The position numbers and the translations under genes are program-made. Below are positions 56,787-64,000 of a stretch of DNA of 64,000 bases, in pieces; position 1 is the stretch's first letter, and every line of letters begins with the position of its first letter. A model generated the notes under the pieces. That model made no database searches and was not told where the DNA came from. It saw only the letters and a list, made by a program, of their open reading frames with translations. Where the stretch lies: assembly GCA_019634625.1 (NCBI GenBank), contig JAHCBA010000013.1:86652-150651 (forward strand). Reading direction: 5' to 3'. The stretch comes from Verrucomicrobiia bacterium. GTDB taxonomy: Bacteria; Verrucomicrobiota; Verrucomicrobiia; Limisphaerales; CAIMTB01.

Positions 56787-59203
56787 AATTCGTCGGACTG
56801 GACCTTGGTGGAGTAAACTCGCTCGCTTGCGTTCGAGACGTTGCGGGCACTGAAGCATTTCAAGGCAGCGCTCATCCAGAGCGTCCCTCCTGCGTGCTTC
56901 TCCCGATGGTGAGGAAGGAGAAAATACTCGCCGGTGATGATGCATTGCGAAGCGAGCGCGGTTCGGGAGGAGATTGGCCCCCGCTGGCGATGGCCGCGCC
57001 CGATGGATGGAGCCGTGCTACGCCGCCCGTGCAAAACGGCCGGGTCATGCTCGCCTCGGTGTGGCAACGGCTGAATACCGGAAGCGCATGGTCGGACCCG
57101 CAGTGGCAGCCCCCGGACGGGTTGCCCTCAATTAACAAGCCCACGCCCGCCGAATGCCTGAGCGCAGAGGCTCGTTCAGTGTTAAAGCGAACGCTTTGCG
57201 ATGCGGCGGTAACACAGTTGGTGCTCGCCATCCCGAACCAATTGCCAGAAGAGTCGCAGGAATCACTGCTTGGCCGACTGCCAGCCGGAGCGCGCTTGGT
57301 CTGGCGTTCGGTCGCCGCAGCCATGTCATGGGCGGAAGCGAAGGCGGCCCGCATACCAGTCGGCAAGGACTTAGCCGTTGTGGACGCGGGACTGCATGGA
57401 GTGGAGGTCTCTGTATTCGAGTTTCGACAGCAAGAGAAAGATGGACAGGCATTCCTTGTGCCTGTCCGTCGCCTGAATCGCTTGCACTTCACGAAGACGG
57501 ATACGCTGCTGTGCGATAGACCCGCTCCATTTTTTCGACTGCGCCCGGAACTTACGCTCCTGGAGGCGCACCTTGGCGAAATTTCCAACGCCGTTGGCAG
57601 GCAATCAGACTTGTTGGCGTGCGGCCCGCTGGCGGAGCCTCTGCTCACGCTGCTGAAGCGGCGGTTTGCAGATTATGACTGGCCTGCCCCCGACCCAACC
57701 GCCGTAGCGCGCGGCTCGTGTCTATTCGCTTGGCGGCTGGAGCGGGACTGGCCGACCTATCTCGACGTATTGCCATCGCTGGAATTATTCGCTCTCACGG
57801 AGGAACGAGAACCGAAGTGGCTTCCACTTATTCCAGCGGATTGCGAGGTGTCTGGAGGGCTCGATTTTCAACAAGTGCTTGCCCGGCGGATTTTCATCGA
57901 GAAAGACACCACTCGACTTGCGAGTTGGTTGCAGCGCTCGGGCGAACCCGAATTCCGAAAACTCTCGACCGACCTGCCCGTGCAGGCTGCACAAAACGCC
58001 TGGGTTGATTTGAACGTCAGCGCCCGTTCAGCAGGTGGATTCGCACGCGTGCGCATCACAGCCTCGCCGAGACAATTCGATGTGTTTGGCACTGGGCAAA
58101 GCGTGATGCTCAACTGGCAAAACATGGAGCGCGTCGCCCGCGATCCGGGAGAGAAATGGCCCAAGGGGATGGTAAAATTTGGTTGGCCAGCGTGCGGTAA
58201 ACTCTACTCACATCGGCCGATTTTCGATGACTTCCTTTCTACCGCCGAACAAGAACTCACCCAGGCCCTTGAGCATCGCGCACAAAGCCACCGGATGGCG
58301 GCTCTCGGTATTCTAAAGCTGCGCGCCGCGAAAACCATCGCCCCTCAACTTGCAGGCGTAACAGGCTCGGGCGGCGACGCGGCACCCGTCAACCTGCTTG
58401 TCTGTTTTAGCACCGACGCGCCGTGTGAGTTTGTGGAGAGAGGCTATGCAGGTCGTTCGCAGATAGCGAACCCGTTGCCGAGTAACGATGAGCGAGCGCG
58501 TAAAATCGCACGGCGCCTGTGGCAACGATTAAGGGTGCTGAATGGAGATGCACGCGCGGCATCTGCGGAAATAGACGCGGTCGTTTACCTCTTGGGTCGG
58601 CTGGGTGGATACGCGCCGGACACATTTCAGAATCAGTTGGCGGGTGAGATTCACCCGGTCACGAATGTCGTGCGCCTGTTTGCGGCGGGGCGAGTGCTTC
58701 AAACGCCGGACCACGGGCGTCGTCTTTTCGCGACTGTTAAAGAAAAATGGGATTTCGGGCAGCTACTCAACAACAACTGGCTGAGAATGCTTGTTTACGT
58801 TCTCTATCAACGTCCAGATGTTCTGCGGGAAGTGCCGCGCGAACACGTCGTTGCTGCTGCGAGCCTGTGCCTCGAAGCATTCGAGCAGAAGGTGCAACAG
58901 GAAAATATCCGCGTCGTATTCATGAACAGCCTGCGCGCGTTGGCGTTGCTGCTCCGCGTCAGACGCCACGCGCAAGCGCGCGATTTCCTGGCTTCCGATA
59001 CCTGTCCACAGGAGGAGGCTCGCCTAGCGAAGCGGTTCAGTCGGCTTCTTGGCCAGGCAAACTCCCTGCGTCTGCGTCCGGGGCCGAGGACGCTTGTCGA
59101 GCGTGTAACCGAATGGCTCGACTTCATAGCTTCAACGGACGAGATGCCGCCAATTGCGCCGCCAGAGGAAGATGATGAAGCAGAAGGCAAGAACGATGAC
59201 TGA
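56783..59203 (+). CDS. Hsp70-like ATPase (CnuH-like)
   Basis: 806 residues. The N-terminus is an actin/Hsp70-fold nucleotide-binding domain: phosphate-1 motif KFVGLDLGGVNSLACV (residues 2-17), the TQLVLAIPNQLPEESQESLL block (about 144-163) that matches the VITVPA region of DnaK, and phosphate-2 DLAVVDAGLHGVEVSVFEF (about 196-214) in place of DLGGGT. The remainder (about residues 400-800) is not a standard substrate-binding domain and is mostly helical, ending in an acidic tail (PPEEDDEAEGKNDD). Hsp70 homologues proposed to bind RNA or translation components occur in CoCoNuT operons. The start overlaps the McrC-like stop (ATGA); the end overlaps the helicase start by 8 bp. Confidence 0.82.
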   Translation: MKFVGLDLGGVNSLACVRDVAGTEAFQGSAHPERPSCVLLPMVRKEKILAGDDALRSERGSGGDWPPLAMAAPDGWSRATPPVQNGRVMLASVWQRLNTGSAWSDPQWQPPDGLPSINKPTPAECLSAEARSVLKRTLCDAAVTQLVLAIPNQLPEESQESLLGRLPAGARLVWRSVAAAMSWAEAKAARIPVGKDLAVVDAGLHGVEVSVFEFRQQEKDGQAFLVPVRRLNRLHFTKTDTLLCDRPAPFFRLRPELTLLEAHLGEISNAVGRQSDLLACGPLAEPLLTLLKRRFADYDWPAPDPTAVARGSCLFAWRLERDWPTYLDVLPSLELFALTEEREPKWLPLIPADCEVSGGLDFQQVLARRIFIEKDTTRLASWLQRSGEPEFRKLSTDLPVQAAQNAWVDLNVSARSAGGFARVRITASPRQFDVFGTGQSVMLNWQNMERVARDPGEKWPKGMVKFGWPACGKLYSHRPIFDDFLSTAEQELTQALEHRAQSHRMAALGILKLRAAKTIAPQLAGVTGSGGDAAPVNLLVCFSTDAPCEFVERGYAGRSQIANPLPSNDERARKIARRLWQRLRVLNGDARAASAEIDAVVYLLGRLGGYAPDTFQNQLAGEIHPVTNVVRLFAAGRVLQTPDHGRRLFATVKEKWDFGQLLNNNWLRMLVYVLYQRPDVLREVPREHVVAAASLCLEAFEQKVQQENIRVVFMNSLRALALLLRVRRHAQARDFLASDTCPQEEARLAKRFSRLLGQANSLRLRPGPRTLVERVTEWLDFIASTDEMPPIAPPEEDDEAEGKNDD

Positions 59204-62200
59204 CTCGCTGCTCAACGCTCTTGCCCTCGCTCCCTGCCCGCAAACTGCCGCCGAGTTGCGTTACGCTGTGCGCCGCAGCGGGTTGAAGGTCGAGGAGTTT
59301 GAAGTTCTTCAGGAATTGCGGCAGCTCCAAAGCCAAGGCGTCGTCCGCCTTGAAGGGACTCGCTGGCGGCTGCTCAGGATGCATGCTGGCATCGCAACGA
59401 CTCCGCCTTCAAGGAAACCCTTGCCTTTTCCACCTTCAGGCAGTGGAAGAACCGAGACCCCCCCGACAAAGGCGGTTGCACCCACGGCAGTCGCACCGCC
59501 ACCCGCACCGGCTGGCCGATGGGCCAAGTTCCGTGCGATGTGCCGCTACTATATGGATTGTCTCTGGCAGGACGAGGCCCCGCAGTTGCGAGCCTACGTC
59601 GAAAACGAGGACGACACCTGGATTGCCGTTCAGCAGCAAATTCCGTGGGCGCGGTTGGCCGCCGGTGGTGACTTCGCTATCTCGCTCGCCAGAGAACAAG
59701 CGCCGTTCCAGCGCAATCGCGTCAGGCGCGGGGAGGACGAATGCGTTTACCTCTGTTACCCTCTTGTATTCGTGAAGCCAAAGGATGTTTCCGGTTTCGT
59801 CGTTCCGCTTTTCGCCCAGCCCATGACAGCCGACTGGCGCGGCGGTGTGTTGCACCTTAAGCCGGACGGTCACATAGCCGTAAACGGCGCTTGGCTAGAA
59901 TACCGCTTCCGGCAACGTGCCGAACGCGCAGCTTTTCTGCGCGCGATGGGTCTCTTAAATGATGCCGACGGCGAGGACGATAACGGCGAGCGCACCACAC
60001 CAGAGCCAAGAGACTTTGCCCGTCTCGCACAGGACGCCGCCCATTACGTGCATGACCCGGACAGGTTCGCCGAGCACATTGAGCCTCTTGATCTAGGAAA
60101 TGTTGCCGACTGGAAAAAGGCCGAACCGGGGCTTTACAACGCCGCCGTCCTGACCCTCGGCCCACGCTTGCGCTACACGCGGAGTTTGCTGCGCGACCTT
60201 CGCGACATCACCGAGAAGTTCTCCGATGAAGAACTGGATCAGACGGCGCTTGCCGCACTATTTCCAAACTACGAACCACCTGCCGAACCGGACGCCTCAA
60301 CAACGGCGCCCGGCGATGCCCCCGCGCCTTCGCCATTGTTCACCGCCGACCAGCTCTTGCAGACGCGCTTGCTGCATCCGAGCCAGCGGGGAGCCGTCTT
60401 CAATTCCTTGGCCGAGCCGGTCTCCGTCGTGACGGGGCCGCCTGGCACCGGAAAGTCGGAAGTTGTCGCAGCGATGCTGCTGAATCAGTTGCTCCGAGGC
60501 CAGGCGACTTTGTTCGCCAGCAAGAACCACCAGGCATTGGAAGCGGTGTTGCCACGGCTCAACAGCGCGGTGGAAGGCGGCGACCTCATCATCCAAACTT
60601 CCAGCCGGGAACTGGCGCAGCGACAAAACTACCTCGCCAAACTGCAAAGCCTTCTTGCCCGGCCGCCTCGACCGGACGCGGCGCAGGGTGAGGAGTATCG
60701 GCGGCAGTTTGGCGCATTGTTCAGTGAACAGCACGCGGCCCTCGCCGACATCTCAACGCTTGAGCAGGCCCGCAAGGAGTATGCGGTGTTGAACGGGCAG
60801 CTTGAGGAATTGCGCAAGGCCCTTCCTCTCGCGGCCCAATCAGACGATGCGCTTGCTAGTTGGCCGAGCGAAATGACCCGTGACCGCGTGGGAACAATTG
60901 AAACGGAGTTACGTCACGCGCTCGCCCTGCCGAGAGGTCCATTTCAAAAGCTGTGCCACGCACTCCGGCGAAGCCAGGTTGAAGCCCGGCGCAAAGCGGC
61001 ACGCGAGCCATTACTATCGTTGCCAAGCCCATTTGCTGACCGCGCGTTGCCCGACGCGAACGCGACAGGCGACGGTTGGAACGACTTTTTCACGACCTGG
61101 AAAGCATGGGCCGAAGCGGCGCGAGTGGTGACGCTTGTGCGAAGTTGCGAACAGCGCATCGCGCAATTGCCGCGAGCCGAAGACTGCAATCGCCGGATGA
61201 CGAGCGCCCAACAGGGAATCGAAGAGCTGACTGGCCTTTGGATGCGGTGGGCCGCTGGTGGCCTGCCCAATTCCCTCGCTCCTTCTGACCGTGAATCGCT
61301 GGCAAACCTGCGCGCTGGCATTCAGAATTGGGGGGCTGACCGCTTTGGAAATGAGTTGAAGCGGCATTTTCCGCTCATCATGCGTGCATTCCCGCTTTGG
61401 TCAGTGTCGAACCTCTCCGCCCGCAGTGCGCTGCCGCTCCTGCCGGGAATGTTCGACCTGGTGATTATCGACGAGGCCAGCCAGTGCGACATCCCTTCGG
61501 TCGTGCCGTTGCTGGCCCGAAGCAAGCGCGCCGTCTTTGCCGGCGACCCGATGCAACTCAAGCATGTCAGCACGCTGGACGCCGTAGTTGAACAGACACT
61601 ATTGGAGCAGCACGGCCTCACGGATGCCGAGGTCCAGCGCTTCACCTATCGTGTCAACAGCGCCTTTGACGTCGCCGACACCAGCGCAGCTGTGCCTGAC
61701 ACTGCCCGTGCGCGACTCGATTTGCATTTCCGCTCGCACGACCTCATCGCCGATTACTGCAATGAGGCGTTCTACGCCAAGACGCTCCACGTCGTCACCA
61801 TGAGCGAGCGCCTGAACATCCCGCGCGGCATGCAGCCGGGGATTCATTGGACACACATTCTCGGCAGGCTCGAACCCGGTCAGACGGGCGTATGGTGCGC
61901 GGACGAAATCGAAGCTGTTCGCGGCGAGTTATCGCGGCTGGCGGCTGCGGATTATCGCGGAACGATTGGCGTCGTGACGCCATTTCGACAGCAAATGATT
62001 CGGCTCAAGGATGCGCTGGAAACGGGCGATACTTTGCCGCCGGACTTCATGGATCGCGTCCGCTTTCTCGCCTCCACTGCTCACGGCTTTCAAGGCGACG
62101 AGCGAGACCTGATTCTGTTCAGTCTGTGCGGTGGCCCCGACATGCCCGAAGGAGCGGCCATCTTCCTACGCGAAAACCCAAACTTGTTCAACGTCGCCGT

Positions 62201-62642
62201 TTCTCGCGCACGCGCCGTCTTACACGTCGTCGGCAATAGGGACTGGGCGTTGGATTGTGGTATCCCGTTTATTCAAAAGCTAGCACGTCGCACGTTGCCA
62301 GAAGCCACTGCCCACCGATCCATTACTCGTGACCCTTACCAGTCGCCTTGGGAAAGGGTTCTTGCAGAAGCTCTGACACAAGCAGGAGTGAAGGTCATCC
62401 CACAGTATCCGATTGCAGGCCGATTTCTCGATTTGGCCGTGTTGCATCCGCTCAAGGTAGATGTCGAAGTGGATGGTGAATCCGTCCACCGGACCGCAGG
62501 AGGTGGACGGAAGGACGATGACTATTGGCGGGACCTGCAACTCCAAAGTTTAGGTTGGAAAGTCTGTCGATTCTGGGTTTATGAATTACGCGAGAATCTT
62601 CCTCGTTGCGTGCATAGGATATGTGAACTGCTAAGAGGGTAA
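59196..62642 (+). CDS. SF1 helicase with N-terminal winged helix and C-terminal Vsr/DUF559-like nuclease (CnuE-like)
   Basis: 1,148 residues from the ATG at 59196, which overlaps the upstream stop (ATGACTGA); a longer start at 59154 is possible but less likely. N-terminal winged-helix-like segment (LQELRQLQSQGVVRLEGTRW). SF1 helicase motifs: Walker A VTGPPGTGKSEVVAAML (about 60427-60477), motif II DLVIIDEASQCDIPSVVP (about 61459-61512), motif III-type AVFAGDPMQLKHV, and motif VI region FNVAVSRARAVLHVVGN. The last 100 residues are a nuclease of the Vsr/DUF559 (PD-(D/E)xK) type: SPWERVLAEALTQAGV, FLDLAVLHPLKVDVEVDGE with Asp and E-V-D catalytic carboxylates, and DYWRDLQLQSLGWKVCRFW. This domain could be the active nuclease of the system. 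Confidence 0.9.
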   Translation: MTDSLLNALALAPCPQTAAELRYAVRRSGLKVEEFEVLQELRQLQSQGVVRLEGTRWRLLRMHAGIATTPPSRKPLPFPPSGSGRTETPPTKAVAPTAVAPPPAPAGRWAKFRAMCRYYMDCLWQDEAPQLRAYVENEDDTWIAVQQQIPWARLAAGGDFAISLAREQAPFQRNRVRRGEDECVYLCYPLVFVKPKDVSGFVVPLFAQPMTADWRGGVLHLKPDGHIAVNGAWLEYRFRQRAERAAFLRAMGLLNDADGEDDNGERTTPEPRDFARLAQDAAHYVHDPDRFAEHIEPLDLGNVADWKKAEPGLYNAAVLTLGPRLRYTRSLLRDLRDITEKFSDEELDQTALAALFPNYEPPAEPDASTTAPGDAPAPSPLFTADQLLQTRLLHPSQRGAVFNSLAEPVSVVTGPPGTGKSEVVAAMLLNQLLRGQATLFASKNHQALEAVLPRLNSAVEGGDLIIQTSSRELAQRQNYLAKLQSLLARPPRPDAAQGEEYRRQFGALFSEQHAALADISTLEQARKEYAVLNGQLEELRKALPLAAQSDDALASWPSEMTRDRVGTIETELRHALALPRGPFQKLCHALRRSQVEARRKAAREPLLSLPSPFADRALPDANATGDGWNDFFTTWKAWAEAARVVTLVRSCEQRIAQLPRAEDCNRRMTSAQQGIEELTGLWMRWAAGGLPNSLAPSDRESLANLRAGIQNWGADRFGNELKRHFPLIMRAFPLWSVSNLSARSALPLLPGMFDLVIIDEASQCDIPSVVPLLARSKRAVFAGDPMQLKHVSTLDAVVEQTLLEQHGLTDAEVQRFTYRVNSAFDVADTSAAVPDTARARLDLHFRSHDLIADYCNEAFYAKTLHVVTMSERLNIPRGMQPGIHWTHILGRLEPGQTGVWCADEIEAVRGELSRLAAADYRGTIGVVTPFRQQMIRLKDALETGDTLPPDFMDRVRFLASTAHGFQGDERDLILFSLCGGPDMPEGAAIFLRENPNLFNVAVSRARAVLHVVGNRDWALDCGIPFIQKLARRTLPEATAHRSITRDPYQSPWERVLAEALTQAGVKVIPQYPIAGRFLDLAVLHPLKVDVEVDGESVHRTAGGGRKDDDYWRDLQLQSLGWKVCRFWVYELRENLPRCVHRICELLRG

Positions 62643-63108
62643 TCTACTTGGTTTCCGTGCTCTCTACTTCTACAACCTCGACGTGGACACGCAGTGGGCG
62701 ATGGTCCTGTGTTGCTTACTTCCCTTCACGGCGCTGTCCGAGGACGGCATCACACCGTTTAAGAACTGGGAACCGAAAGAACGGCGAGGGCCGTTCCGTG
62801 GGAGGTCCCGGGGAGGTCGTGGGAGGCTGGGAAATCTAACTTCCCCGCGTCGGGCATGGTTGAGGTGATAGACCACAGCGGGCGGGGTGTCCGGAAGGCT
62901 CCTGGGGCGTTGGCGGCGGCGGGGTGGAATCCAGGGCCGATCCTTCGAGTTTAGAGTGGGGTTGGGCCGAATCATGTCTGGGCTTGTCTGGCGGCGGGTC
63001 CCCGGCTGGCGGCGGCGGGACCTCTAAAGGGTCGCCGCCATCCAGAAAGGCAGGGGACTTTGGCGAAGTGGCGGAATTGGCGGAATTAGTACTTCGCCAC
63101 TTCGCCAG
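62643..63108. other. 466-bp region without a convincing gene; short direct repeats and a hairpin
   Basis: No reading frame here looks like a gene. Visible structure: three GNGGGAGGTC-like repeats at about 62799-62826, two ctggcggcgg copies near 62987-63013, and the strong hairpin at 63061-63107 next to the RepA-like stop. Repeats of this kind next to a replication ATPase could belong to an origin, but the evidence is thin. Confidence 0.5.
63061..63107 (-). terminator. Hairpin directly after the RepA-like gene
   Basis: Arms tggcgaagtggcgga (63061-63075) and ttcgccacttcgcca (63093-63107) pair with one mismatch over 15 bp. It starts 2 bases beyond the stop codon of the minus-strand gene. There is no clear T-tract, so it may be an mRNA-stabilising hairpin and not a true terminator. 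Confidence 0.6.
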
Positions 63109-64000
63109 CTAGCGGGTCGGGAGGCAGTACTTGCCATCCCCCGTTCGTCCGACGGCCCCGGACTGTTCGAGCCGACGCACATAGTCGAAGAAAGTCTTGC
63201 GAGGCATCCTCATGGCCTCGTCGGCGGCCATCCCCCATTCCTTGTTGGTCAGTGGTCCACCGTCGAGGAGGGCAAGCAGTAGCTCCCGGCTGTACTGTTC
63301 CTGCATCCCCGGCTTGCGTTGCTTGAGACGGCTGGGGTCCAACGCCGAATCCACCTCGAAGACCGGGTGCCGCCAACGCACGACAAAAGACGGGGCCGGG
63401 GGAAACGTCCGCAAGACCGATTGGACGGTGTAAACGCCATTCCCCTCCTCGTGGTTCTCGTGCTTTGTCATAACGAGCAGGGAATCGGGAAAGCGGGCGA
63501 ACACCCCCGACCCCGAAGCGCGATCCTGAGGGTCCTTCGCGGCTGGACTCCCCTTGGCAAAATGGGCAGGCAAGATGACATGCGCTCCAGTATCCACCGC
63601 AACTCCAGCTATTTGTCCCAAAAGCGCATTGATGTCTCTGGCCGAGTTCTCGTCCGCGTCGCCAAGCAATCGGTAAACAGGGTCAACAATGACCAATGCC
63701 ACGTCGGAGAGGTTCGCATTCTGGATATGTTCGCGGATTCGGTGAGCGTATACGGTTCGCCCCTTCAAATTCCAGACAAGGATGCTGTCCGGGGTGGGGT
63801 TAAGGCCCCGCTTGGCGGCTATCTCCAGCAGCCGCTTCTTGATCGCCCACTCGGGCAACTCCAGATTAACCAGGATCACCCGGCCCCGGTGGCATTGGCG
63901 TTCCATCCAGGGCGACCCGCACGCGACGCTTAAACCAAGGTCGAGGGCGAACCACGACTTACAGCTCTTGGTTTCACCACTGAAAACGGATACCTCCCCC
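63109..64000 (-). CDS. RepA-like AAA ATPase (RecA/DnaB-type fold), 5' truncated by the window edge
   Basis: The frame is open to the right edge, so the true start is outside; the ATG at 63906 is internal. Visible: a Walker A-like VFSGETKSCKSWFALDLG at the edge, where the usual GK is CK; GRVILVNLELPEWAI; VALVIVDPVYRLLG, a RecA-like Walker B; HVILPAHFAKGSP and DRASGSGVFARFPDSLLVM. The C-terminal 90 residues look like a winged helix (LTNKEWGMAADEAMRMPRKTFFDYVRRLEQSGAVGRT spans it). This matches RepA-type replicative ATPases of plasmids and integrative elements (AAA_25). It supports a mobile element covering this end of the window. Confidence 0.78.
   Translation of the reverse strand, partial: GEVSVFSGETKSCKSWFALDLGLSVACGSPWMERQCHRGRVILVNLELPEWAIKKRLLEIAAKRGLNPTPDSILVWNLKGRTVYAHRIREHIQNANLSDVALVIVDPVYRLLGDADENSARDINALLGQIAGVAVDTGAHVILPAHFAKGSPAAKDPQDRASGSGVFARFPDSLLVMTKHENHEEGNGVYTVQSVLRTFPPAPSFVVRWRHPVFEVDSALDPSRLKQRKPGMQEQYSRELLLALLDGGPLTNKEWGMAADEAMRMPRKTFFDYVRRLEQSGAVGRTGDGKYCLPTR

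Overview
The window is about 64 kb of high-GC bacterial DNA. It most likely comes from a member of the Verrucomicrobiota, probably near the Limisphaerales/Pedosphaera lineage. The grounds are giant secreted proteins with Calx-beta, RTX and cadherin-like repeats, a PEP-CTERM protein with a CHRD domain, a PmoA-family protein with a Tat-type signal, and a recurring C-terminal domain with an EYAFG-type motif. The lineage call is inference from gene content; there is no rRNA or marker gene to confirm it.

Region 1 (1-19616) is a co-directional block for the cell surface. It holds a large protein cut by the left edge, an RTX/Calx-beta protein, a parvulin-type prolyl isomerase lipoprotein and a giant protein of about 3,880 residues. 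The last three genes overlap end to start, so the isomerase may be a foldase for its giant neighbours.

Region 2 (19617-40643) looks like core metabolism and housekeeping: a PmoA-family protein, a NagA-like deacetylase, a CHRD/PEP-CTERM protein, a TVP38-type membrane protein coupled to a flavin disulfide oxidoreductase, GAPDH, a KdgK-like sugar kinase coupled to gamma-glutamyltransferase, a five-gene minus-strand operon (aldo/keto reductase, ClpX-like unfoldase, CPA2 antiporter, inositol monophosphatase-like protein, cyclophilin), an AsmA-like protein and an M20 peptidase. Three copies of a 38-bp palindrome lie upstream of the NagA-like gene.

Region 3 (about 40.7 kb to the right edge) is accessory and rich in defence genes. 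It starts with a HepT/MntA (HEPN-MNT) pair, an IS1380-like transposase remnant and an AAA ATPase-subtilase pair of the IetAS type. A 3' fragment of a tRNA-His gene at 45594-45630 looks like an attachment-site scar and predicts an integrated element running rightward past the window edge. Inside it are decayed defence genes (Nmad3-like, DrmD-like, HsdR and HsdM remnants), a truncated GH16 gene, an OLD-family nuclease with an unrecognised partner, and an intact five-gene operon at 51759-62642: membrane coiled-coil protein, coiled-coil McrB-type NTPase, McrC-like DUF2357 protein, Hsp70-like ATPase and SF1 helicase-nuclease. This composition matches the CoCoNuT branch of the McrBC (type IV restriction) superfamily and is the most interesting system here. 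A RepA-like ATPase, cut by the right edge and read on the minus strand, fits replication or maintenance of the element.

By eye, the genes from about 48.6 to 62.6 kb have clearly lower GC than the left half, which supports horizontal acquisition. All assignments come from reading motifs; no database search was possible.
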